Shown: piece by piece, positions 17,468 to 26,081 of the stretch
Layout of the letters: the number at the start of each line of letters is the position of its first letter
How positions within the stretch are numbered: the first letter of the stretch is position 1
DNA from: Candidatus Heimdallarchaeota archaeon
GTDB taxonomy: Archaea > Asgardarchaeota > Heimdallarchaeia > Hodarchaeales > Hodarchaeaceae
Length of the DNA stretch: 63,337 bases
Direction: 5' to 3'
Assembly: GCA_011364965.1 (NCBI GenBank)
Contig: RDOB01000003.1
Coordinates: 272,939 to 336,275 of the forward strand
The notes under the pieces: generated by a model
Databases searched by the model: none
What the model saw: only the letters and a program-made list of their open reading frames with translations
What the model was told of the DNA's origin: nothing
Program-made: the position numbers and the translations under genes

Positions 17468-18546
17468 CCTCCAAATTTCGCATGGATTGCACATGTACCT
17501 TCAGTACCGACCATACAGGGGCCAACTGGAGTCTCTAATGTACACTTCCTTTTAAAAAGTGGACATTCTTCAGGATATATCTTGCCTAATATCACATCAG
17601 CACAACGGCACCCTTTAGGGATATCATCACCGATGGATTCTGGAATTTCTTCAATACAACGAATATTAGATCCCTTAAATTGCTCTGCAAGTTCATACCC
17701 TGAGTCAGCAACTAACCCTATTCCTCTCCATTGAGCATCAATAGTCTCAAATGCATTTGACATTGCTTTTAAGGCAATTTTATTTCCTTCACGTGTTACA
17801 ACACGAGTATAAAGATTCTCAGTTTTAGCAATATTTTTTTTCATTTGTTCTAATATTGAAACAATCCCCAACATGACATCTACAGGTTCAAAACCTGCCA
17901 CAACTATTGGAACATTGTATTTTGTGCTAATAGGCTCATATATTCCAGATCCAGTAATGGTGGACACATGTCCAGGAGCAATAAATCCATCCAGTGAAAA
18001 ATCAGGTTGTTTCATCAATAAGTGCATAGCAGGGGGAACAAGACGAAATGAGCTAAGGATAGAGAGATTAGAAGGAATATTCTGATTGAGAAGTTCAATT
18101 GCTACCATTGGAGATGTTGTTTCAAACCCAATCGCGAAGAAGACAATTTTCGATTTAGGATTTTTTTTGGCTAATTTAATAGCGTCTAAAAAACTGTAAA
18201 CAATTCTCACATCTCCACCCTCAGCTTTTGCGGAATTTAATGATCCGCTATTACTTGGTACCCGAGTCATATCTCCAAATGTTGTCAAAATGTAACCATT
18301 CTTTGAAAGCCAAATACATTCTTCAATATCCTTATTTGGACACACACATACTGGACAGCCAGGGCCAGCGATAACTTCTATATTTTTCGGTAATAAAGAC
18401 CGAAGCCCCCAATGTGATATCGTGTATTCGTGAGTGCCACATACATGGCAAATTTTTATTTTTTCATCAGTCAAACCGCTTACCAAGCTTTTTATTTTAA
18501 TCTGAAGCTTTTTTATGACAATTGGATCTTGAAATGACTGACTCAA
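17443..18546 (-). CDS. hypD: hydrogenase maturation protein HypD
   Basis: 367 residues from the TTG at 18546. Conserved HypD blocks: CHVCGTHE (Cys 33 and 36), IEVIAGPGCPVCVCP (Cys 64, 67, 69), GFETTSP, and a Cys-rich C-terminal [4Fe-4S] region (GCRCADV, CPLFKRKC). HypD with HypC builds the Fe(CN)2CO unit of NiFe hydrogenase. The frame reaches a TTG at 18582, but the TTG at 18546 has GGAG 8 bases upstream and gives the familiar N-terminus (SFQDPIVIKK). No other hyp genes or hydrogenase subunits are in the window. The 3' end overlaps the GH13 gene. Confidence 0.9.
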   Translation of the reverse strand: MSQSFQDPIVIKKLQIKIKSLVSGLTDEKIKICHVCGTHEYTISHWGLRSLLPKNIEVIAGPGCPVCVCPNKDIEECIWLSKNGYILTTFGDMTRVPSNSGSLNSAKAEGGDVRIVYSFLDAIKLAKKNPKSKIVFFAIGFETTSPMVAIELLNQNIPSNLSILSSFRLVPPAMHLLMKQPDFSLDGFIAPGHVSTITGSGIYEPISTKYNVPIVVAGFEPVDVMLGIVSILEQMKKNIAKTENLYTRVVTREGNKIALKAMSNAFETIDAQWRGIGLVADSGYELAEQFKGSNIRCIEEIPESIGDDIPKGCRCADVILGKIYPEECPLFKRKCTLETPVGPCMVGTEGTCAIHAKFGGYFDLEEE

Positions 18547-18655
18547 CAGACAAACTCCTAGTAGATAAAGAGGAAGGGGCAATCTAATCTATATTACTTA
18601 AATTTAAAAAATTCTTCTTCCTCTAAAGAAGAAATAAAGATATGAAAGAAGATAA

Positions 18656-20023
18656 TTATGCTTCTTTCAAGTGCTTGAGGAATTTAGTCTTAATATCTTT
18701 CAGTTTATAAACTGAATTTGGAACTTCAACCTCAAAATCTTTATCAGTCTCACTCAACAGAATTATTTCATCATAATCCTCATTTGCAATTACATTTTTC
18801 AAACTTTTAGAGAACCCTGTTAGAAAAACAGAATCTAGATCATCTTTTGGACACAAAGCAACAAGAAATCTTTTTTCAGGTGAAGACAATGAAACAAATA
18901 CCCCATTGTTTCGATGGAGAACACAGGAACTAAACTTTGTTTCTTTTTTCACAATGGTTTTGATTTCTTTGCTGATTTCATTTAAATAAAGCTGATTAGA
19001 CTCAAGATTCTTTAGAATCGGGGACTTTCGTTCCTCTATGACACTAGCAAGCCATTTAATTGCTTCTCTGGGATTACCATGAGAAAAGGCATAAGCTGAT
19101 TCAACATCAGCCGTCCCCAATGGCCATAAGGCATTCTCTTTGGACAAGATGATCTCAAATTTTTGGTGAAATTCTTTCAGCATCTGTTTACTATAATCCT
19201 CGATATCAACCTTTGAAAAACGTTTCAAAACGACAGGTGGTTCAATACGACTTTGAACAGCCGTACTTGATAAATCTAGAATTTTATCCCACAATGTTGC
19301 AAGACAAGCTAAGCAGAGAAGGAAGTTACAAGCCTCATTATGCATTTTTTTGAGGGTTTCAAGAAATTGCAATTCAGCTTCAGGGCCCAAAGCAATGAAT
19401 AACGACTCTAATTCATCTACAAAAAAAATAACTGGTTTATCTACGATTTTAAGCATGATTTTTAAGGCAGCAAATGCAAGCTCCTCATCATCAAGAATTG
19501 TTCTTTTGAAATTTGCTGTTTCCTCATCCAAATCGAAACCTGTAAGCCATTTAAGTGCAATTTTGGACTGTTTCGGGTCTTTTAATGCAAAAAATGCTTC
19601 TACTACAATATTTCCAAGCCCACTATAATCTATTGCAGCATGTTCAATTTTTCCTTTGTATTTTTGCATAAGAGAATCTGCAATAAATTCTAATAAGGGA
19701 GCACCCCCTGCTTTAACCGTCTCAAAATAGAAATGGGAATAAACGCGATTAGGATTGGTTGGTACAGGAATGTAAACTACATAAGCATCAGGAACAGATT
19801 CTCTCAACACCCAATAGAAGTGAGTTTTTCCATATCCTGCTTCAGCAATTATTGGCAGAATAGCAGATTCTCTCTTCTTCTTTCGTATGATTTCTAGAAA
19901 TTTTTTTACATGCTGCAACGCTTCGTGATTTGGCTTGTTAAGATTGAATAGCTCGGGAATGTCAGATCGTGCAGTAAAATTATAGAATGGGTTTTCTATA
20001 ACCAATGAAGATACATGAGTCAT
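18656..20023 (-). CDS. AAA+/Orc-like ATPase
   Basis: 455 residues. Walker A AEAGYGKTH (60-68), Walker B VIFFVDELESLF (D203, E204), an alpha-helical lid region and a sensor-2-like SHGNPREAIKWL, the Orc1/Cdc6 and TniB-like pattern. The C-terminal 130 residues are alpha/beta and unrelated to the standard Orc winged helix (strands FLVALCPKDDLDSVFLTGF, YDEIILLSETDKDFEVE). Instead a separate winged-helix protein is encoded three bases upstream in the same operon. It may load or regulate something on DNA; phage-defence and transposition ATPases share this architecture, but no effector lies beside it. ATG start at 20023. Confidence 0.7.
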   Translation of the reverse strand: MTHVSSLVIENPFYNFTARSDIPELFNLNKPNHEALQHVKKFLEIIRKKKRESAILPIIAEAGYGKTHFYWVLRESVPDAYVVYIPVPTNPNRVYSHFYFETVKAGGAPLLEFIADSLMQKYKGKIEHAAIDYSGLGNIVVEAFFALKDPKQSKIALKWLTGFDLDEETANFKRTILDDEELAFAALKIMLKIVDKPVIFFVDELESLFIALGPEAELQFLETLKKMHNEACNFLLCLACLATLWDKILDLSSTAVQSRIEPPVVLKRFSKVDIEDYSKQMLKEFHQKFEIILSKENALWPLGTADVESAYAFSHGNPREAIKWLASVIEERKSPILKNLESNQLYLNEISKEIKTIVKKETKFSSCVLHRNNGVFVSLSSPEKRFLVALCPKDDLDSVFLTGFSKSLKNVIANEDYDEIILLSETDKDFEVEVPNSVYKLKDIKTKFLKHLKEA

Positions 20024-20026
20024 TTT

Positions 20027-20494
20027 TTACGCCTCAAACATCATAAAATAAAATACTCCTGTTCCTGAATCCGATTCAATCCCGCCATTACCTGCAAATG
20101 ATTTGGACAAGGCAGTTTGAAGTGTTATAATTCCACGATCATGAAATTCCAAAATTTTTTCATCAAAAACTTGATCAGGTATTCTTTCTGATTGAAATCT
20201 CTTTCTAATATCTGGTATTTTAACTAGAGGTTTCATAGGAGTCGCTAGATCCTGATATGTCTCTTTTAAAATAGTTAAAAATTCTTTATCATCCATGGAA
20301 GTATTGGGATTCCTTTCTCTATCTAAATAACCTTTGCCATCCTCAGTTAAGAGATATATACATTTAGTACCTTTTTTCAAGTTCACAAATCCTTTATCAT
20401 GGAATTCCTGAAAAATTTCTTTCTCCTCATGAGTTCTAACATAGTATCCTGAATTCCCAAGGAAATTTAGAATATGGAGGTAAGAGTCGTGCAT
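20027..20494 (-). CDS. winged-helix partner of the AAA+ ATPase
   Basis: 155 residues, probably two winged-helix units: residues 1-60 (YVRTHEEKEIFQEFHDKGFVNLKKGTK with a beta-wing reading KCIYLLTEDGKGYL) and residues 90-150 (LVKIPDIRKRFQSERI, then EFHDRGIITLQ). No enzyme motifs. Separated by only three bases from the ATPase gene, so translated from one transcript. It is most likely the DNA-binding or recruitment subunit of the ATPase. Confidence 0.6.
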   Translation of the reverse strand: MHDSYLHILNFLGNSGYYVRTHEEKEIFQEFHDKGFVNLKKGTKCIYLLTEDGKGYLDRERNPNTSMDDKEFLTILKETYQDLATPMKPLVKIPDIRKRFQSERIPDQVFDEKILEFHDRGIITLQTALSKSFAGNGGIESDSGTGVFYFMMFEA

Positions 20495-20681
20495 AGGATG
20501 AAGGTATTAATGGTTAAAGAAATAGGTAACTAACACGAGGATAATATCTTGGTTATATTTGTGATCTTAACCCATATAACTAATCCGTGAAGAAAGTTAA
20601 TTTAGAGACAATAATCTAATATTTTCGGAACAATTTTCTCAATTTCAGATAAAAGAAGTATAATCCGAGTACAGAATCCAC

Positions 20682-20687
20682 TTTATA
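20682..20687 (+). promoter_or_regulatory. TATA-box-like element before the PGI/PMI gene
   Basis: TTTATA about 30 bases before the proposed TTG start at 20714, with no ribosome site near the start. The spacing fits an archaeal promoter driving a leaderless or nearly leaderless transcript. Confidence 0.35.
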
Positions 20688-20713
20688 CGAAGATTCTTTA
20701 TATTAAAACCCAC

Positions 20714-21808
20714 TTGGAAGTGAAGTATGTGATATTAGACGATATAAACAGAATTAATGGGTTAGATTCACAAAATATGTTGCAAATGGTATATAATTGG
20801 CCAGAATTAATAGAAGAAGTAATTAAACAACCTTTTGAGATGGAAGTCGATGAACCAATAACTAACATTGTCATATGTGGAATGGGAGGATCTGCTGTTT
20901 CTGGAGATTATCTTAGAACTTTATTAGAAGAGACGCTTCCTATTCCTATTACGATCCAACGGAATTATGATTTGCCAGCATTTGCCAAAGAATCGACTTT
21001 GGTAATATTAATCTCGTATTCAGGTGATACAGAAGAAACCATTTCATGTTTAATTGATGTAATTAAACAGAAGACTAAAGTTGTAGGAATTAGCTCAGGT
21101 GGAACATTGGAAAACTATTTCAAAGAGCATAAGTTGCCATTCTTTCACATTCAAGAAGGCTATCAACCAAGAGCTTCGTTTCCACTCCTTTTCTTCCCTC
21201 TCCTTTTGATTCTGAATTCTATAAATCTCTATCACCTTAATAAAGGAACTCTTGACAATTTATTAAGTTTACTACGCCAAATCCGAGATGAAATAGACAG
21301 AAAGGTTCCAACTGAAAACAATAGAGCAAAACAGATCGCTCAAGAATTATTCAATACAATTCCGGTTATCTGGTCTCCTTATCTATGTACTGCAAACCGT
21401 ATGAAGTGCCAGTTGAATGAAAATTCTAAAACTTTAGCTATTGCTGAAGAGTTGCCAGAATTAAACCATAATCATATTGTGGGTTTTGAAAACTGGTCTC
21501 AAGAGAATCCTTTCTACATTCTTGTAAATCGATTTTCATCCGAACATCCTAATGTTTCCCAAAGATTTGTAATCACAAAGGAGATTATAGAGAAAAAAGT
21601 TCCCTTTATAGAAATTCATGCCCGTGGTGAGACCCTTTTAGAACAACTTCTTTCCTGTACCTATATTGGTGATTATATCTCAATATATGTAGCTATATTG
21701 AATCAACAAGATCCAAATACCGTTGATAGTATCAATTACTTGAAAAAAGAAATGGAAAAAAGGACACAAACCCAATCAGCTATAGTGAATGCACTAAAGA
21801 AACTTTAA
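20714..21808 (+). CDS. bifunctional phosphoglucose/phosphomannose isomerase
   Basis: 364 residues. Two SIS domains: the first opens with ICGMGGSAVSGDYLRT (55-70) and contains SYSGDTEET, the sugar-phosphate-binding Ser/Thr loop. The second half has the catalytic-site block NENSKTLAIAEELPELNHNHIVG with the conserved Glu and His of the archaeal PGI/PMI family. It interconverts glucose-6-P or mannose-6-P with fructose-6-P for glycolysis and for mannose-containing glycans. TTG at 20714 is the first start; GTG at 20729 with GGAAG upstream is an alternative. It stands alone on its strand with a TATA-like element upstream. Confidence 0.9.
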   Translation: MEVKYVILDDINRINGLDSQNMLQMVYNWPELIEEVIKQPFEMEVDEPITNIVICGMGGSAVSGDYLRTLLEETLPIPITIQRNYDLPAFAKESTLVILISYSGDTEETISCLIDVIKQKTKVVGISSGGTLENYFKEHKLPFFHIQEGYQPRASFPLLFFPLLLILNSINLYHLNKGTLDNLLSLLRQIRDEIDRKVPTENNRAKQIAQELFNTIPVIWSPYLCTANRMKCQLNENSKTLAIAEELPELNHNHIVGFENWSQENPFYILVNRFSSEHPNVSQRFVITKEIIEKKVPFIEIHARGETLLEQLLSCTYIGDYISIYVAILNQQDPNTVDSINYLKKEMEKRTQTQSAIVNALKKL

Positions 21809-21949
21809 AGAAAAGAACGACTATATTTTCGCCCACTTCTCTGATTTTCTAAATCAGAACTTAGATTAGTAGAATGAAAAACCCTTCCAATATGATACAT
21901 TTACATGCATTAACATCGAATAACGTTCCTTGATTGTAAGGTGAGGAAT

Positions 21950-23305
21950 ATGAGTAATTATGATATTATAATAGTTGGAGCGGGCACAGCGGGGTCAGTG
22001 TTAGCTGCTGGATTGGCAACTCAAGGTATTAAAGCTGCTTTATTTGATAGATTAGAAAAAGAGAAAATTGGCATAAAAGTTTGCGGAGATGCTACGAGTA
22101 TTGACCATTTTGAAAGAATTAGATCTATCGTTAAGATCGATCCTCCACATGGAGAGGAAATTCAACAGAAAGTTGAAGGAGCTTGGATATACTCACCTGA
22201 TAGAAAAGTTAAATTTGAATTAGTAGAAGAAGGTTCTACTGGGGTGATTATTGATCGTTTTAAACTTGGAATGAGAATTCTAGACAATGCTATTGATTAT
22301 GGAGCAGAACTTTACGACTCTAGCATGGTTAAAGACCCAATTATTAAAGATGATCAAGTCAAAGGAATAAAATATCGTGGGAAGGACAATAATCTTCATG
22401 AAATATCCGCAAAGGTTGTTGTAGATGCTAGTGGAGTTGGCGCGGTGCTAAGAAAAAAGTTAGATAAAAATAAGACACATATGGATCATGAGCTAGCTCC
22501 AAAAGACGTATGTAATTGCTACCGGGAAATAAGGGATGTTAAAGAAGAAATCGAATCACCTGGTTTTATTAGATTAATGTTTGATCAAGATATAGCAGCT
22601 GGAGGTTATATATGGGAATTTCCCCGAGGATCGAACTCAATGAATGTAGGGCTTGGAGTCATGCGAATGAATAAATTGAATCCCCATCGCCAATTCGATC
22701 TATTTTTAAAACAGCAGGAAAAATTGTATAGGGATTCAAAGCTCATTCATGGAGGAGCTTGGAGGGTACCGCTACGTAGACCGCAGGATAATCTCGTATG
22801 GAACGGTTTCATGCTCATTGGGGATTCAGGAACACAAGTAAAACCCACTGATGGCGGAGGAATTGGAATATCTGTAACTGCCGCTGCAATGGCAACTAAA
22901 ACAATAACATCAGCTTTAGAATTTGATGATGTAAGTATGAAAGGTTTATGGCCTTATAGTGTAGAATTTATGACAACAATTGCCCCAGTGACCGCACCAT
23001 TGGCAATACTTAAGGATTACTTCATTACTCTCCCAAGCGCTACAATTAATGAAGTATTTCATAAAAGAGTTGTTGAAGGAGAGGAATTACTTTATGGGAA
23101 TGCAAAGGGGCAAATTGACAGTGGATTAATCAAAAATCTTCAGCGCGCTTATAGAGGTCGTAGAATATTAGGTACGCTTCTTGGTTTCCGTTCTGCTATT
23201 AATAAGAGTAATAAAGCTCGTAATTTATATTATGATTATCCTAAAACTCCTGACGCATTCCCTGCATGGAGAAATGAAATCTTAAATACGTATGGAGAAT
23301 TATAA
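21950..23305 (+). CDS. geranylgeranyl reductase family FAD protein
   Basis: 451 residues. N-terminal FAD Rossmann motif GAGTAGS (G10, G12, G15 region), then the second FAD contact GDSGTQVKPTDGGGIGI, and LLGFRSAINKSNKARNLYYDYP at the C-terminus. The closest described relatives are archaeal digeranylgeranylglycerophospholipid reductases that saturate isoprenoid chains of membrane lipids; aromatic-ring or menaquinone reductases are relatives too. ATG at 21950 was chosen because AAGGTGAGG lies just before it (the GTG at 21941 is part of that site). It follows PGI/PMI by 140 bases. Confidence 0.85.
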   Translation: MSNYDIIIVGAGTAGSVLAAGLATQGIKAALFDRLEKEKIGIKVCGDATSIDHFERIRSIVKIDPPHGEEIQQKVEGAWIYSPDRKVKFELVEEGSTGVIIDRFKLGMRILDNAIDYGAELYDSSMVKDPIIKDDQVKGIKYRGKDNNLHEISAKVVVDASGVGAVLRKKLDKNKTHMDHELAPKDVCNCYREIRDVKEEIESPGFIRLMFDQDIAAGGYIWEFPRGSNSMNVGLGVMRMNKLNPHRQFDLFLKQQEKLYRDSKLIHGGAWRVPLRRPQDNLVWNGFMLIGDSGTQVKPTDGGGIGISVTAAAMATKTITSALEFDDVSMKGLWPYSVEFMTTIAPVTAPLAILKDYFITLPSATINEVFHKRVVEGEELLYGNAKGQIDSGLIKNLQRAYRGRRILGTLLGFRSAINKSNKARNLYYDYPKTPDAFPAWRNEILNTYGEL

Positions 23306-23312
23306 AAAATAA

Positions 23313-23334
23313 ATTCCTCTTTTCTTTTTATTTC
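23313..23334 (+). terminator. T-rich tract after the geranylgeranyl reductase gene
   Basis: CCTCTTTTCTTTTTATTTC immediately after the stop, a typical archaeal T-rich termination signal. It also covers the end of the convergent gene. Confidence 0.35.
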
Positions 23335-25124
23335 ATAAACACGTCATCAACTAGCTTTAAAGGAGGAGGACATACTTGCATATTTCCAATTGCGGTTGAA
23401 TAAACATAACCTGAAAAATTACCTAACACTCTCCGAGAGTTTTTATAAATTTCAGCATCTTCATAAGCAGTGGATGAAACAAGAAGCTCGAAAAGTGCTG
23501 TACCCTTTCCATTTAAAGATTTCAGGTTCAATCCTATCTCAATATTATCGTCATGTACTTGGAAGATGAAATATTCATTTCCAATATATTTCTGAGGAAG
23601 GATATCATCAAAGAATTCTTTGGGGACATTTAGAAGCTTAATAAATTTTATATTCTGAATATCTTCCTCGTAGATTAAAATTGGGGGATTAGTACTAAAA
23701 TATTGAGTTTTCATTATGTCTAGAGTAATAGCTAGAAGCTGAGAAATAATAGCATTTGAATAAGGTATTAAAAAATCACTTATCGCTTCAAATCCTTCAT
23801 TATAGCGTTTTTCTTGTAGAAACTTAAGAATTTTTATCTTTTGTTCTTTTGCTGGCATCTCTAGTAATTTAATGAGACGAGAAGGCAATCTCTCATAAAA
23901 ATAATGAGCAATAATATTTTCCATTGCAAATTCAATTCCCCCTAGTTCAACAAATACCTCAAGTGCTTTCTGATCTTTTTTCAGTGAAGATTCTTTAAAA
24001 GCGACCTCAAGTTGCAAACGCTTCTTCATTATTGACTCCATATCTGAATAGGGGGATAAAATCCAATCTTCACCTGCTTTAACATATTTAAATATTGGAG
24101 GTGTCTGTCGTAATGAAGAGATAATACTCTTCTCAAAATTTTGGAATTCTTTTCTAATTTCTTTTTCTAATCTTCCCCATTCTTTATCGAGAGAGTCTTT
24201 TAATGACTCAAATTCCTTAGAATTGATTTTTTTCTGACCAATTACCCTAGATTGTATTTTCTCGAGATCTTTTAAGATCTTGTCCTTTATTTTTGAAAAT
24301 TGAGTTCTCTCGGAGAATGTTTCAAGGGTAAAATTAGAATCATTATTTGAAGCTTTAATTTGACAAGAATCAATTATTGAAATTATTGGATCGTAACCGT
24401 CTCGTTTTAAATTATTTAAATAATTTTCACTCATTCGAGTAAGATAATCAGATGGCTTTTGATAAAAAAAATGAATAATATCCTCAATGTCAATTTCTAT
24501 TGCTGTTGGTAATATTCCATTAAGAGAAACGTTTTTCCATTTATAATCTACGAGTGCTTTTAAGAAAATAACAAATGGATTGATTAGCTTTAGATTTTCA
24601 GCCAGCTTTCGAATCTGGGAATCTAAATCGCGAAAGAGTCTTCCAGCACGTCCTTCATTTTCTATAAGCAAGTAAGTAAACAATGACGTAGTAGTACTAA
24701 TTAAAGCTCCCTCTAAAGCATTTTTCACAAGCACTGCTGATTCAGGATTGCCTGATAAATCATATTCCGCTCTTTCAATACCAAAAGTCGGCAATGGACG
24801 ATCTCCCTCGAGTAAAGTTGCTAGTTCCTGCTTTAATTGACTCCCACTCATTTTTTTAATCGCATCAGGACTCGTATCAAGTAAAAAGCTTGTAAAAGCT
24901 AAAAAAAAGGGTCTTTTTCGAAACTCATATTGAGTAACAGCATTGTGAAGAAGAATACGAAGTTCTTCAGATTCTATGATTTTATTTACTTCTTTATCAG
25001 GAAAAGCAATATCCAAAAGCTGTTTTACAATCACTAATCCCTGTTCCCCGAATGGTTCAGCATCATATCCTTGAATGAATTCTTTCAACAATTTTCCTGC
25101 TGTTACACTTTTTATTGAAACCAT
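23328..25124 (-). CDS. large helical protein, partner of the longin-like protein
   Basis: 598 residues, not recognised. By eye mostly alpha-helical and without membrane segments, P-loop or metal motif. Residues 1-270 look like a helical repeat or solenoid; 280-350 is a long charged coiled-coil stretch (KDKILKDLEKIQSRV; SLDKEWGRLEKEIRKEFQNFE). Residues 480-598 are alpha/beta and open with NIKFIKLLNVPKEFF, containing the strand-rich NEYFIFQVHDDNIEIGLNL and LGNFSGYVYSTAIG. It begins seven bases after the longin-like gene, so the two form one transcript and probably one complex. A scaffold or adaptor is the best guess. Confidence 0.5.
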   Translation of the reverse strand: MVSIKSVTAGKLLKEFIQGYDAEPFGEQGLVIVKQLLDIAFPDKEVNKIIESEELRILLHNAVTQYEFRKRPFFLAFTSFLLDTSPDAIKKMSGSQLKQELATLLEGDRPLPTFGIERAEYDLSGNPESAVLVKNALEGALISTTTSLFTYLLIENEGRAGRLFRDLDSQIRKLAENLKLINPFVIFLKALVDYKWKNVSLNGILPTAIEIDIEDIIHFFYQKPSDYLTRMSENYLNNLKRDGYDPIISIIDSCQIKASNNDSNFTLETFSERTQFSKIKDKILKDLEKIQSRVIGQKKINSKEFESLKDSLDKEWGRLEKEIRKEFQNFEKSIISSLRQTPPIFKYVKAGEDWILSPYSDMESIMKKRLQLEVAFKESSLKKDQKALEVFVELGGIEFAMENIIAHYFYERLPSRLIKLLEMPAKEQKIKILKFLQEKRYNEGFEAISDFLIPYSNAIISQLLAITLDIMKTQYFSTNPPILIYEEDIQNIKFIKLLNVPKEFFDDILPQKYIGNEYFIFQVHDDNIEIGLNLKSLNGKGTALFELLVSSTAYEDAEIYKNSRRVLGNFSGYVYSTAIGNMQVCPPPLKLVDDVFMK

Positions 25125-25131
25125 TCGAGGT

Positions 25132-25905
25132 TCACTGCTCCTGTTGGGGCCATTGAAATTCCACTTTCTGAAGATAATCCTTTAGAAGAGCACTGGGTCC
25201 CCTTCCACGAATTTCTTCAGCCATTAATTCCTTTATTTTCACTCTTAAGCGTAGAATGATTTGATCAATGTTCTTCGCGGTGATTAATGGAGATACAGAA
25301 TGACTTAGTGCATGTAGCTCTAATGATTTCCAGACTGCTAAATCGATCGCATTCTCTATTTTTTCAGGAAAAGTAAGATCCTCTAAATTAAGATCAAGCT
25401 GTTGGAATACAGATTCGTCTATTTTCGTCAAAGCTTTCTCAAGTATATTTGTTTCCTGAAAAGGACACTCTTTCATCTGTTTTCTCCAAGTAAAGATCGA
25501 TTGATAACCTAACTTCACTTGATATTTGTCAGGAAGAGCTCCTACGAGTAATACTTCTTGGAATGCTGGATTAAAAGCATAATCAGATAGATATCTTGAA
25601 CCTAAGGCACCTGCTAGTACCCTCATCTGTTGATTGATATGCTGTGGAAATCCAGTTTTACTCCAAACAAAGAAGCCAACCAAAGCATCTTGACCGACGT
25701 TCTGAATATAAATTCGCCCCTCTTTGGCCTGAATGTCGTCTAATTGCCCCATACCTGTTTCCGCTTCAGTTAGTGAATTTATAGCAGTAAGGATCCCACC
25801 AAAAAGAAGTGATTTCTCGCTGGAGAAACCTAGTGAAACCGCAGGAATACCATGATTCACAATGAAGAACGCGATTTGAGGGCATTTAGGTTTTTTCGTA
25901 GCCAA
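25132..25905 (-). CDS. longin/roadblock-like domain protein
   Basis: 257 residues. Residues 10-120 read as a longin-like alpha/beta unit: strand IAFFIVNHGIPAVSLGF, a helix LFGGILTAINSLTEAETG, then strands GRIYIQNV and ALVGFFVWSK and a second helix. This order (strand with G-I/L-P, helix opening FGGILTAI, meander) resembles the small-GTPase-associated longin/MglB-like domains of archaea. The C-terminal half is helical (EKIENAIDLAVWKSLELHALS; IILRLRVKIKELMAEEIRG). It is co-transcribed with the large helical gene. Fold by pattern only; not proven. Confidence 0.5.
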   Translation of the reverse strand: MATKKPKCPQIAFFIVNHGIPAVSLGFSSEKSLLFGGILTAINSLTEAETGMGQLDDIQAKEGRIYIQNVGQDALVGFFVWSKTGFPQHINQQMRVLAGALGSRYLSDYAFNPAFQEVLLVGALPDKYQVKLGYQSIFTWRKQMKECPFQETNILEKALTKIDESVFQQLDLNLEDLTFPEKIENAIDLAVWKSLELHALSHSVSPLITAKNIDQIILRLRVKIKELMAEEIRGRGPSALLKDYLQKVEFQWPQQEQ

Positions 25906-26039
25906 AGATTATTCCTCGGTAAATTTTCCAGAGTTCAAATAAAGGACGTCAAATAGGGGGAGAACGAATGAACTATTAAGTTTCTTTGTGTTACAGCTTT
26001 TTATTTTTATGAATAAATTGGAATTCTTATAACCTTGCT

Positions 26040-26047
26040 TTTATAAG
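26040..26047 (+). promoter_or_regulatory. TATA-box-like element before the GT-C glycosyltransferase gene
   Basis: TTTATAAG about 38 bases before the ATG at 26082, with no clear ribosome site between. It fits an archaeal TATA box in the divergent region shared with the longin-like gene. Confidence 0.3.
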
Positions 26048-26081
26048 AAGATTTCTAAAATTTGCTTTACTATAACAAGTC

